DNA of 64,000 bases. Source: Myxococcales bacterium 68-20 (lineage in GTDB: Bacteria; Myxococcota_A; Polyangia; Polyangiales; Polyangiaceae). Under the pieces are notes generated by a model. That model was not told the DNA's origin, searched no databases, and saw nothing but the letters and a program-made list of their open reading frames with translations. Made by a program: the position numbers and the translations under genes. The stretch lies in assembly GCA_001899635.1 (NCBI GenBank), contig MKVQ01000030.1:1-64000 (forward strand). Reading direction: 5' to 3'. Within the stretch, counting starts at the first letter, position 1; every line of letters starts with the position of its first letter. Below, one piece after another: positions 33,407 through 42,153 of this stretch.

Positions 33407-33995
33407 CGCCGCTGCCTCCCTCCCCGTCCTGCAACATCGTGTTTCCCTTCTTCAGCCGACGTTTCACCGTGGCGAGCGACGCTCCGGTCAGCTGCGCGAT
33501 CTCTTCGAGCGACGCCCCGTCGACACGCCGAAGCAAGAGCGTGGTGCGCAGATCCCCCGGGAACGTCTCGAGGCGCGCATAGAGCTGCCGAAGCTCGACG
33601 GCAATGTCGGGCGGCGTGCTCCGCGACAGGATCGAATCGAGATCCGGCGGCGGCAGGCTACGGCGCAGACCGAGCCGCGAGAGGAGGCTCCGCCGGCGAA
33701 TGAGCTTCGACGTCTTTCGCACCACCATCCCGCAGAGCCACCCGCGGAATGCACCTTCGTCATCGAGACGATCGAGCGTCGCGAACGCGGTCAGAAAGCA
33801 GTCCTGCAGCAGATCCTCGACGTCGGTCCTCGACCCGAGCATGCGACAAGCCAGCCCGTACGCCGTGCCGGAGTGTCGTCGGTACAACACCTCGCACGCC
33901 CACGCCTCGCCCGCTCGCGCGGCGATGACGAGCGCAGCGTCGGTCGGCCCGGCAGGCGCTGGGCGGACCCGCTCCGAGATGGCGGTCGAAGACAT
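33399..33995 (-). CDS. ECF sigma factor paired with the FecR-like gene
   Basis: The protein has 198 residues. Region 2 is ACEVLYRRHSGTAYGLACRM followed by VEDLLQDCFLTAFATLDRLD. Region 4 contains FPGDLRTTLLLRRVDGASLE and the helix-turn-helix IAQLTGASLATVKRRLKKG. The ATG is preceded by AAGGGGG. The stop overlaps the FecR-like gene, giving the order sigma, anti-sigma, OMP on one message. The sequence differs clearly from the sigma factors of clusters A and B, so this is a separate regulatory unit. Confidence 0.92.
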   Translation of the reverse strand: MSSTAISERVRPAPAGPTDAALVIAARAGEAWACEVLYRRHSGTAYGLACRMLGSRTDVEDLLQDCFLTAFATLDRLDDEGAFRGWLCGMVVRKTSKLIRRRSLLSRLGLRRSLPPPDLDSILSRSTPPDIAVELRQLYARLETFPGDLRTTLLLRRVDGASLEEIAQLTGASLATVKRRLKKGNTMLQDGEGGSGDE

Positions 33996-34168
33996 GCGGG
34001 GAACCGCCCCCTTAGTACCCCGAAGCGGTCCACACGGCTCACGACGAACCGCAGCAAACGTCCTGGTGCGGCGTGAGGCCTCGCCCCATGCACGAGCTCG
34101 AGCATGGCGCGCGATGCGCGGCCGAGGAGAACGCGTCGAGACGCGTCGTCCTCAGCCGAGCGGCGGCG

Positions 34169-35863
34169 TCACTTGTTGAAGCACTTCGGCTTGCCCTTCG
34201 ATCCGAACGGGCAACCCGGGACGGGGTTCGACCCGTCCGCGTTCGTCTCCGACGTGCAGAGGATCGCCGGAGCCTTCGGTCCGTCGCCATCGCGACGGCA
34301 CTCCTGGTTGAGACTGCACTGATGGCCCTCGGCGACCTGCTCGACACCGGGCTCACCGGAGCAGCGATAGCCGCCCTTCGCCTGCTCCTCGAAGCAGTAC
34401 CAGCCCGCCTCGCGGTAGATGCAGTTGTCGGGCTCGCACGTCCTGTTCTTGCAGTACAGGTCGACGTCGACCTTGCACTGGTAGTCCCACTCCTTGATGC
34501 AGCAGTAGGGATCCTTCGCGCAGACCTCCGCGACGCACGGGAGCTCGCAGTTGACGCCGAGCGCGTCGCCGGTCTCGCAAACCTTGTGGTTGCACGAGCC
34601 GCGCTCCGGGACGTTCTCGTTCGTCTGCGCGCAGCGCGCCAGCATGTTCGGGCACGGCAGGCACGCGCCGTAGTCGCCTGCCACCTTCTGGCAGAACATG
34701 TGGATCTTGTGGTCGTTCGGCCCGAACGCCTTGTCGAGGAGGATCTTCGAGGCGACGGAGCCGAGCGGTCCGAAGATGTCGCCCGCGGCCTTCGTCACGT
34801 CGATGTCCTGGCAGTCCGTGTCCTGCTTGCACGGGACGCAGACACCGCAGCTCTTGTCGAGCACCTCGACCGACGCGCACGCATGCATGCCGTACGAGAG
34901 GTTGCCGTCCTTGATGATGTTGAGGCCGGTGATGTCGCGGAGGATCTTGCCGACGTTGAGATCGGCGCTGACGTTCGAGCAGTCCGTGTCCGTCGAACAG
35001 GCATTCGTGTAGCGGCTGAACGGATCGGGCAGGACGACGATGCCTTTGCCGATGTCGGAGCAACCGTTCACCGGCGCAGCGCAGACGCCCTCACCGCCGT
35101 TGACCGGCACCTTGCACTTCGTCGTGCCCTCGCAGCCACCGCAGTTGCCGTCCTCGGTGCAGTTGGACTTGCCGGGCCGGCCGAGACCGCACGGCTTCAC
35201 GCACGTGCCGTGCTCGAGATCGCAAATCTCACCGTTCGCACAGGGCTTCGTCGGCGAACACTGCGCGCAGACGTGCTTGTTGCACGCATGTGCCTCCTTG
35301 CCGGGCACACCGCACTCACCGCAGTCGTCGTCCTGGTTGCACTCCTTCGGGCACTTCGGAGCGCACGTGTTGTTCTTGCAGGTGTCGGTCGACTGGCAGT
35401 TCGTCGTGTTGTCGGGGAGACAGCCGACGCACTTGTTCGTGCCCGGATCGCAGACGCGGAAGTTCGGCCCGCAGGCCCCGCAGTCCGCGGTGTTCTTGCA
35501 CGAGATCGTCGGGACGCCGGCGGCGTCCTCATCGCACTTCACGCCGTTGGGAACGCAGTCGCCGTACTTCGTGCAGTAGCTGCCGCTCTTGCACGACTTG
35601 TTTCCGGCGTTCGGTCCGCACGCAACGCAGCGGTGCTCCTTCTGGTAGCACGTCGTACGTTCGCCATCGCAGTCGGTGCAGTCGCGATCGATATCGCAGT
35701 TGTTGAGGAGGCAGATCTGGTCCTCGCCAGTACCGCCGTCCTTCTTCTTGCCGCCGCCCCCGCCGTAGTCACCGAGATCATCGTCACTCCCGCACCCCTG
35801 AGCCATGAGAAGGAGGAGCGCGACGAGCGTGAACGGAATCGTGAAGAGGCGTGCCTTCGTCAT
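34169..35863 (-). CDS. Large Cys-rich lipoprotein
   Basis: The ATG at 35863 gives 564 residues; the frame is open further upstream but without a signal. A lipobox gives Cys24 (LLLMAQGCGS), then a Gly/Lys linker. The body has dozens of Cys in units such as DRDCTDCDGERTTCYQKEH, CKNTADCGACGPNFRVC and CNQDDDCGECGVPGK. A middle segment with few Cys lies at about residues 280-400. A distinct module CCIKEWDYQCKVDVDLYC lies near the C-terminus. It is an exported, probably disulphide-rich surface protein of unknown role. It lies upstream of the third ECF locus on the same strand, with a 173-bp gap. Confidence 0.75.
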   Translation of the reverse strand: MTKARLFTIPFTLVALLLLMAQGCGSDDDLGDYGGGGGKKKDGGTGEDQICLLNNCDIDRDCTDCDGERTTCYQKEHRCVACGPNAGNKSCKSGSYCTKYGDCVPNGVKCDEDAAGVPTISCKNTADCGACGPNFRVCDPGTNKCVGCLPDNTTNCQSTDTCKNNTCAPKCPKECNQDDDCGECGVPGKEAHACNKHVCAQCSPTKPCANGEICDLEHGTCVKPCGLGRPGKSNCTEDGNCGGCEGTTKCKVPVNGGEGVCAAPVNGCSDIGKGIVVLPDPFSRYTNACSTDTDCSNVSADLNVGKILRDITGLNIIKDGNLSYGMHACASVEVLDKSCGVCVPCKQDTDCQDIDVTKAAGDIFGPLGSVASKILLDKAFGPNDHKIHMFCQKVAGDYGACLPCPNMLARCAQTNENVPERGSCNHKVCETGDALGVNCELPCVAEVCAKDPYCCIKEWDYQCKVDVDLYCKNRTCEPDNCIYREAGWYCFEEQAKGGYRCSGEPGVEQVAEGHQCSLNQECRRDGDGPKAPAILCTSETNADGSNPVPGCPFGSKGKPKCFNK

Positions 35864-36075
35864 CTCCCCGGCAGTATAGCGACCTCTTCCGGATGGTCGG
35901 CCAGGGGCATTGATCGAGACGCTGGCGAAATCCTTTCGGATCTCCGTCGATCCAGTTGGATCCTCCGCCAACCACCCGACGCCTCCAGTCACTCCGTCGG
36001 CTCCTTTAATGAAGTCATTCCAAGTACCGCATGCATGTAGGCATCCGGCACACATTCTGAAGGCGAGCGGACAAC

Positions 36076-36976
36076 ATGTTTGCTCGTCGCTCTCTTCGGA
36101 TCGCCCTCAGCGCTCTCGTCGTCGGCCTCGCGGCGTCGACGGGTGCGTGCGCGGATGTCTCGACCGATGACGAGGCGACCGAGGAGGGCGAGGACGACCT
36201 CACCAGCGAGACCGCGCGCTCGCGGACCCTCGAGTTCGTCGGCACCGTCTTCGTCGAGCCGGGCACGAGCGACCAGGCGCTCCTCCAGACCGTCCGCACG
36301 CAGGCGCAGACCGCGTTCGGTCCGCTGCGCACCGCCGAGATGGCTGCTTCTGGACCTCGCGCGCGTCCTGATAGGAGAGCCCGAGGCTCGAGCCGCCCGT
36401 CTTCAGGCGGACGAGGTCGGCGAACGATTCGCCGACCGCGTCTACAAGAAGTGGGTCGCCGTCGAGAAGCCGATCCGCGTGAAGGTCGGCAACGAGTCGC
36501 CGCGCGACTTCGCCATCCAGATCCTCTTCTACTTCGGCGCCGACTCGAGCTCGGCACCGCACAAGTTCGCGACGAAGAACTCCGACGTCTTCATCTACAA
36601 CGGCCACTCGAGCATCGGGTATGGCCCGCTCGATCCGCGCAACTTCACCTCCGCGGACTTCCCGTCGAGCTACCAGATCATGTGGATGGATGGCTGTGCA
36701 TCCTACAACTACTATCACAAGGACTACATCCCGCTGAAGGAAGGCGGGACGAAGAACCTCGACCTCGTCACCAACGGCCTCGAGGCGCCCGCGTGGCGCG
36801 GCGGCACGGCGAACGGGAAGTTCCTCGTCGCGCTCCTCAGCGGCGGGACCTCCAGCTACAAGGACCTCCTCCTCGCGGCGCGCGACACCGAGGCGATGCG
36901 CGTCGTCGACGGCGAGCTCGACAACGTCTACAAACCCACGAAGGCGTCGACGCGGGTGACGATCACCAATCGCTGA
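36076..36976 (+). pseudogene. Lipoprotein gene broken by a short internal inversion and frameshift
   Basis: The gene begins at ATG 36076 with a lipoprotein signal (AASTGACADVS) and reads well to about ...FGPLRTAEM near 36340. From about 36425 a different frame reads well to a stop at 36976: FADRVYKKWVAVEKPIRVKV, NSDVFIYNGHSSIGYGPLDP, YQIMWMDGCASYNYYHKDYI and EGGTKNLDLVTNGLEAPAWR. Between them the good coding frame is on the opposite strand (FADLVRLKTGGSSLGLSYQD). So an internal segment is reversed, and other sequence may be missing. The intact protein may be a secreted caspase-like or peptidase-type fold, but I cannot name it. Confidence 0.7.
36344..36424. other. Short inverted segment within the broken lipoprotein gene
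   Basis: The complement of this 81-bp stretch reads FADLVRLKTGGSSLGLSYQD and AREVQKQ, with nearly all codons ending in G or C. The forward frame here lacks that bias. The right edge coincides with a perfect 10-bp inverted repeat, GGTCGGCGAA/TTCGCCGACC, at 36415-36437. Confidence 0.7.
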
Positions 36977-37101
36977 CGGCCACGACCTGACGAGGAGGGG
37001 ACGGGGTCGACTCGGCGCCGGCCCGCCCCGCCCGCGCCCGCAGGCACGGACGCGGTTCCGGCTTCACCCCTCTCGGCCGACACGATAGAACCCGTGCGGT
37101 C

Positions 37102-38358
37102 TTGCTCCTCCGTCGCATTCCCGATCGCAACGTCTGGATCATCTACGCGGCGATCCTGCTGCTCGGGGTCGCCTACGGCGTCTCGATCGCCGTGCTCGCC
37201 ATCCACCTCAAGGAGCACGGGATCCCCGAGCTCGCGATGGGCGGGCTCGCCGCTGCGTTCGCGCTCGGCATCGTCGCCTTCTCGATCCCCTCCGGCTGGG
37301 TCGTGCAGCGCTTCGGCGCGAAGAAGACGCTGCTCGTCGCCCTCCTCGGCTATGCGACCTGCGTATCGATCTTCCCCTTCCTGACGACGACCTCGGCGCT
37401 CTCGATCGCGCGCTTTTTCGACGGCTCGTTCTCGGTCGCGGTCTGGGTGGCCGCCGAGACGGCGCTGCTCGCGCGCTCCGACAAGACGAACAAGGCGTTC
37501 GTCATGAGCCTCTACGCGATGTCGCTCGGGCTCGGCTACGTCTTCGGGCCGATCCTCGCGATGGGCGTCGTGAAGGCGGCGGGAACGACCGGAACGTTCG
37601 TCGCGGCGGGAGTCCTCGCCTTCGTCGCGGCGGCCGTCGTCTTCGCGCGCTTCGACGGCAAGGCTACCGCCGGAGGCGAGCACGAGGAGACGCACGCCCC
37701 CGAAGCCGGAACCGCTCGCACGCCGGGCCTCACGATCCTCTGGAGGATCAAGAGCTCGTGCCTCGCGACGTTCTCCTATGGCTATTTCCAGGCGAGCGTC
37801 GTGCTCTTCCTTCCGCTCTTCCTCATCCAGTCGAAGGGCATCCCGAAAGAGCGCACGATCCTCATCACGGCGTTCTTCGCGCTCGGGATGCTGCTCTCGA
37901 CCACGGTCGTCGGACGCCTCGGCGATCGGTATGGGCACCTCCTCGTCATGCGCGTGCTCGGCGCGCTCGGCGGCACGATGGTCGCGAGCTTCGTCCTCCT
38001 CTCGTCCTTCGAGGCCATGTGCGGCGCCGTCTTCATCGCCGGGGCGACGCTCGCAGCGATCTCGCCCGTGAGCCTCGCGCTCCAGGGCGTGATCGTCCCG
38101 AAGAGCGATCTCGGCCGGGCAAACGCGTTCTACAACGCGTGTTACGCCGCCGGCATGCTCCTCGGGCCGCCCATCTCGAGCGTCTTCTTCACGAAGAAGG
38201 GCGGCGCCGAGATGCTCATCCACCTCGCCGGGATCTGGGCGACGTTCGTGGTCTTCACCGTGATCTTCGCGAACGACGATCCGAAGCGCGCTGCACGAAA
38301 GGGCATCGCGACCGAGGCGCTCCCGGCGAAGCCCGAGACGTCCGCGCTCCCGGACTGA
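37102..38358 (+). CDS. Major facilitator superfamily transporter
   Basis: The protein has about 418 residues with twelve predicted membrane helices. Helices 1-6 start WIIYAAILLLGVAYGVSIAV and include the loop 2-3 motif GWVVQRFGAKKTLL. A charged cytoplasmic loop lies at about residues 190-215. The second half starts ATFSYGYFQASVVLFLPLFL and has the equivalent loop VVGRLGDRYGHLLVM. This is the drug/sugar efflux type layout; the substrate cannot be read. Only a TTG is available near the N-terminus, so the start is uncertain. The beta-lactamase-fold gene follows 50 bp later. Confidence 0.88.
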   Translation: MLLRRIPDRNVWIIYAAILLLGVAYGVSIAVLAIHLKEHGIPELAMGGLAAAFALGIVAFSIPSGWVVQRFGAKKTLLVALLGYATCVSIFPFLTTTSALSIARFFDGSFSVAVWVAAETALLARSDKTNKAFVMSLYAMSLGLGYVFGPILAMGVVKAAGTTGTFVAAGVLAFVAAAVVFARFDGKATAGGEHEETHAPEAGTARTPGLTILWRIKSSCLATFSYGYFQASVVLFLPLFLIQSKGIPKERTILITAFFALGMLLSTTVVGRLGDRYGHLLVMRVLGALGGTMVASFVLLSSFEAMCGAVFIAGATLAAISPVSLALQGVIVPKSDLGRANAFYNACYAAGMLLGPPISSVFFTKKGGAEMLIHLAGIWATFVVFTVIFANDDPKRAARKGIATEALPAKPETSALPD

Positions 38359-38408
38359 GCCCAAGCGCACGCGCGTTCGAGCGCCGCGCGGCATGGTACC
38401 GTCGTTCC

Positions 38409-39575
38409 GTGCAGCGCTGGCTCGTCGTCCTCCTGGCGGGTGCCTGTGCGTCGTGCCGAGCCTGCGGAGGCGCCTCGAGCACGGAGGACGCTGGCACGCA
38501 CACGTCGGCGCGGGTCGACTCCGGCGCGCCTGCCTCGATCGACGTCGAGCCCTTTCGCGCTCGCGCGCGGGTGCCTGCGGTGGGCTGGGCCTCCGTGACC
38601 CGAGACCTCGAGTCGAGCGGCGCGGTGGGCGTGGCCGACGTGGAGCGCTCCGAGCCGGCGAGCGCGACCACCGCCTTCGAGGCGGCGTCGGTCGCGAAGA
38701 CGATCATCGCGACGTGCGTCATGCAACTCGTCGAAGAGAAGACGCTCGCGCTCGATGCCGACGTGTCTTCGTACGTCGGGTTCCCCGTCCGTCACCCTCG
38801 TCTGCCGGCACCGATCACGCTGCGCCGTCTCCTCACCCACACCGCGTCGATCGCGGACCGTGAGGAGACTCGTGCGGCCGGAGACGTCGCGCTCGGCGAC
38901 TTCCTCGCCGGATACTTCGCGGACGCCGGCAGTCGCGGCACGTTCCTCGACGCCGCGCCGGGCACCTCGATGAGCTACTCGAACGTCGGTCCGTCGCTCG
39001 CGGCGCTCGCCGTCGAGCGCGTCACCGGCGTGCGCTTCGCCGACCGCGCACGCGCACGGGTGTTCGAGCCGCTCGGCATGAGGACGACCGCGTTCGGCGT
39101 CGATGCCCTCCCTCCCGGTGCACGTGTCGCCGCTCCGTACGCTGCGCGTGGGTCGAGCTTCGTCCGCCTCCCGGCTCCGTCACACGCGCTCTATCCGGTC
39201 GTCGACCTGTTCTCGACGCCACGCGACCTCGCTCGCTTCGCGCGCGCGATGCTCCGCGACGGCGAGCTCGACGGGGTGCGGGTCCTCGCGCGCGCGAGCG
39301 TCGACGAGATGCTGCGCGTGCAGCTGCCCGACGCCGCGCCGGACGACGCGCTCGGCTGGCAGGTGCGCTCGTTCGGTGGCCGGCGCGTCGTGGGCCACGA
39401 GGGCGAGGACGCCGGCGCATCGACGGGCCTCTACCTCGACCGTGCGTCCGGCACCGGCGCGATCGTCCTCGCGAACGGCGACGCGTTCCAGGGCGAGGAC
39501 GAAGCGCGCGCCGCGGCGCTCGGCGAGCTCGTGGAGCGGCTGCTCACCGTCCAGCGGGCTTCATCGGGACCGTGA
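38409..39575 (+). CDS. Serine beta-lactamase/PBP-fold hydrolase, lipoprotein
   Basis: The protein has 388 residues from the GTG at 38409. The signal peptide has a Cys-rich lipobox region (VVLLAGACASCRACGG). The class C beta-lactamase/DD-peptidase fold is shown by the nucleophile motif SVAKT (SxxK), the YSN motif in MSYSNVGPSLAAL and a C-terminal HEG (VVGHEGEDAGASTGLYL) in place of KTG. LRRLLTHTASIAD is also typical of the family. It is an exported esterase or peptidase; true beta-lactamase activity is not implied. It is 19 bp upstream of the beta-CASP nuclease gene. Confidence 0.9.
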   Translation: MQRWLVVLLAGACASCRACGGASSTEDAGTHTSARVDSGAPASIDVEPFRARARVPAVGWASVTRDLESSGAVGVADVERSEPASATTAFEAASVAKTIIATCVMQLVEEKTLALDADVSSYVGFPVRHPRLPAPITLRRLLTHTASIADREETRAAGDVALGDFLAGYFADAGSRGTFLDAAPGTSMSYSNVGPSLAALAVERVTGVRFADRARARVFEPLGMRTTAFGVDALPPGARVAAPYAARGSSFVRLPAPSHALYPVVDLFSTPRDLARFARAMLRDGELDGVRVLARASVDEMLRVQLPDAAPDDALGWQVRSFGGRRVVGHEGEDAGASTGLYLDRASGTGAIVLANGDAFQGEDEARAAALGELVERLLTVQRASSGP

Positions 39576-39594
39576 AAGCGAATAGGTTGGTGGG

Positions 39595-41013
39595 ATGTTC
39601 ATCGAGTTCGTCGGGGCCGCCCAGACGGTCACCGGATCGAAGCACCTGATCAGGACGAAGCACGCCAACGTGCTCCTCGACTGCGGCATGTTCCAGGGGC
39701 GGCGCAAGGAAGCGAACCGGCTGAACCAGGAGCTCGGCGTCGACGCTCCCTCGCTCGATGCCGTCATCCTCTCGCACGCCCACATCGATCACTCCGGCGC
39801 GCTCCCTCTCCTCGTGCGGCAAGGTTTCGACGGGCCGATCTACACGACGCCCGCGACCCGCGACCTGTGCGCCGTCATGCTCGAAGACGCCGCCATGATC
39901 CAGGCGAACGACGCGCGCTTCATCAACAAGACGATCGCGCGCGACAGGGCGTCGGGGCTCGATCCCGTCGAGCCGCTCTTCAGCGTCGAGGACGTGCTCC
40001 GCGTGCTCGAGCGAATGATCGCCGTGCCGTATCGGCGAACGGCGGAGGTTGCCCCGGGCGTCCGCGTCACCTTCTACGACGCAGGGCACGTCCTCGGCAG
40101 CGCGATCTCCGCGATCGACGTCGAGGAGTCGCCCGGCAGCGGCGGCAAGACGAAGCGCGTCGTGTTCACGGGCGACCTCGGCCGGAAGAACATGCCGATC
40201 CTCAAGGATCCGGAGATCGTCGAGGGCGCCCATGCGCTCCTCACTGAGAGCACCTACGGCGACCGTCTCCACAAGCCGATCGCCGCGATGGAAGACGACC
40301 TCGCGAGCGTGCTCGAGCGCACCTACCAGCGCGGAGGCAAGGTCGTCATCCCGTCGTTCGCCCTCGAGCGCGCGCAGGAGCTCCTCTACGCCATCAACGA
40401 GCTCAAGCGTCGCGGACGGATGCCGAAGATGCCGGTCTACGTCGACTCCCCGCTCACCGTGAAGATCACCGACATCTTCCGGATCCATCCGGAGTGCTAC
40501 GACGCCGAGACCCGCGCCCTCATCCGCGAGAACCGCTCGCCGTTCGACTTCGAAGAGCTCCGCTACGTCTCCGACAAGGAAGAGAGCATCGCGATCGACG
40601 CGTCACCCGAGCCGTGCGTCATCATCTCGGCGAGCGGAATGTGCGAAGCGGGGCGGGTCGTCCACCACCTCAAGGCGACGATCGAGGATCCGAAGAACAC
40701 GGTCTGCATCGTCGGCTTCCAGGCAGCGCACACGCTCGGCCGCCGGATCGTGGAGCGCCGTCCGCGCGTGAAGATCTTCGGCGTCGAGCGCGATCTCCGA
40801 GCGGAGGTCGTCATCATGAACGGCTTCTCCGCGCACGCCGACCAGCGCGACCTCGTCCAATACGCCGGCGAGCTGAAGGAGCGCGGCCCGCTCGGTCGGA
40901 TCGCCCTCGTCCACGGCGAGGAGACCCCGCAGAAGGCCCTCATCGCGAAGATGAAGGAGAACGGCCTCGACGACGCGGTCGCCCCCGGGCCGGGGGACGT
41001 CATCGAAATCTGA
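39595..41013 (+). CDS. Beta-CASP metallo-beta-lactamase RNase
   Basis: The protein has 472 residues, starting at ATG 39595 with MFIEFVGAAQTVTGSKHLI. The metal-binding motif HAHIDHSG is at residues 61-68. Further motifs are FYDAGHVLGSAISAIDVEE, VFTGDLGRKNMPIL, SASGMCEAGRVVHHLK and GFSAHADQRDLV. This is the bacterial branch of the YSH1/CPSF73-like family, often annotated as exonuclease of the beta-lactamase fold. It is cytoplasmic. The acid and His residues needed for catalysis appear intact. The gene is in a rightward run with the MFS and beta-lactamase-fold genes. Confidence 0.93.
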   Translation: MFIEFVGAAQTVTGSKHLIRTKHANVLLDCGMFQGRRKEANRLNQELGVDAPSLDAVILSHAHIDHSGALPLLVRQGFDGPIYTTPATRDLCAVMLEDAAMIQANDARFINKTIARDRASGLDPVEPLFSVEDVLRVLERMIAVPYRRTAEVAPGVRVTFYDAGHVLGSAISAIDVEESPGSGGKTKRVVFTGDLGRKNMPILKDPEIVEGAHALLTESTYGDRLHKPIAAMEDDLASVLERTYQRGGKVVIPSFALERAQELLYAINELKRRGRMPKMPVYVDSPLTVKITDIFRIHPECYDAETRALIRENRSPFDFEELRYVSDKEESIAIDASPEPCVIISASGMCEAGRVVHHLKATIEDPKNTVCIVGFQAAHTLGRRIVERRPRVKIFGVERDLRAEVVIMNGFSAHADQRDLVQYAGELKERGPLGRIALVHGEETPQKALIAKMKENGLDDAVAPGPGDVIEI

Positions 41014-41031
41014 TCGGCACTCGGCGCGAGC

Positions 41032-41904
41032 TTAGTCGTCGAGGTACTCGTCGACCTGCAGGGCGAGAGCGGAAGCGCCGTCGCGGCGGCAGGAGGCGAG
41101 CGCCCCGGCGACCGCGGCGGGGCGCATGCCGCGAAGGTAGCCAGCGTCCGTGAGCGTCGCGCAGACCTCATGCGTCGCGGTGATGGCCGCCGCGATGCGG
41201 GCCTCGGCGTCGGCGCGAACTTGGTTGGGATCGCGGCCGCCGTACGTCCTGGTGATGCGCTCGACGATCAGGTCGATGCGTCCGGTGAGTGCGTTCTCGA
41301 TACAGGTGGCGTGGCCGGCGACGGCATCGGCAATGGCAGTCTCGTCGTTGCCGGCTGCGGTTCGATCGTCCTCGAAGGCCCTGTCACACGCGTACGAAAA
41401 CGCGTCGAACGACACCCTTGCCGGGCCTCCGCCGAGGTCTGCGTACACGGCGATGAGCTCGCCGAGCGTGTTCTCTCGCGAACGATGGCAGCCGGCAAGG
41501 GAGGCATCGGCGAGGTAGCTCGTCCCGACGGAATGCGCGTCGAGCATGAACGCGCAGATGGCGTTGGCATCGCGGTAGGTGCCGAAGGTCGATGCCCCCG
41601 TTCCGGCACGCGCCGAGCCCGACTGCACGAGCACGCGCTCGATGCGTTTGAGCGCCTTGGTGTTCGCGCGCTTGACGCACGCGGTCCCCTTCTTGGCTTC
41701 GACCGGTGCATCGTCGACGTTGGTCAACGACTGCAGAGCCTCGTTGGAATCGGCGATGCACTTGCGGATCGTCGAGAGGTGGCTCTCGCTCGAGAGAGCG
41801 GCGCTGTCCTCGTCAGCGTCTTCCTCTGCCGTTGCAGCGCATCCCGCGCTCACGAAAGCCAACGCACAGGCCCCGAGCAGCGTCTGCAGGTGTCGTCCGA
41901 CCAT
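41032..41904 (-). CDS. Hypothetical lipoprotein
   Basis: The ATG at 41904 gives 290 residues; the frame extends upstream without coding character. A lipobox gives Cys at SAGCAAT (about residue 22), then an Asp/Glu-rich spacer. The rest is mostly helical, with several Cys (IRKCIADSNEALQSL, ANAICAFMLDAHSVG, YACDRAFEDD, GHATCIENAL, HEVCATLTDA) that may form disulphides. No family is recognised. It converges with the beta-CASP nuclease gene, leaving only an 18-bp gap. Confidence 0.7.
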   Translation of the reverse strand: MVGRHLQTLLGACALAFVSAGCAATAEEDADEDSAALSSESHLSTIRKCIADSNEALQSLTNVDDAPVEAKKGTACVKRANTKALKRIERVLVQSGSARAGTGASTFGTYRDANAICAFMLDAHSVGTSYLADASLAGCHRSRENTLGELIAVYADLGGGPARVSFDAFSYACDRAFEDDRTAAGNDETAIADAVAGHATCIENALTGRIDLIVERITRTYGGRDPNQVRADAEARIAAAITATHEVCATLTDAGYLRGMRPAAVAGALASCRRDGASALALQVDEYLDD

Positions 41905-42153
41905 GGGGAGGCGATGAGCACTGAGCGTGCCATGCCGCCGACCGCGATGAATCCGTTGTAAAACCGCGTGGTAACCAACCGTAAGGAGCGCGCCGTCGGG
42001 CCGGAATGGGTGGATCGATCCGTAGGCCCCCCGGATCGGATGTAAGCCAATGTGGACCGCCAGTTCTCTCTGCGATGGCTCGTCGAGCGGCGAGATCATG
42101 CGCAGCGTCGAGGCGACCTGCTGAAAAGCGAGGGCTCGGAGGCGCGCAGCGGA

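Noticed and set aside
34073-36040. 655-residue plus-strand ORF over the Cys-rich lipoprotein
   Set aside because: It is a shadow; the opposite strand has a signal peptide, lipobox and regular Cys motifs.
36928-38394. 488-residue minus-strand ORF over the MFS gene
   Set aside because: The product is Arg/Glu/Asp-rich antisense of a clear membrane transporter.
38409-39575. Antibiotic-resistance beta-lactamase
   Set aside because: The C-terminal motif is HEG, not KTG, and the fold is shared by many esterases and peptidases.
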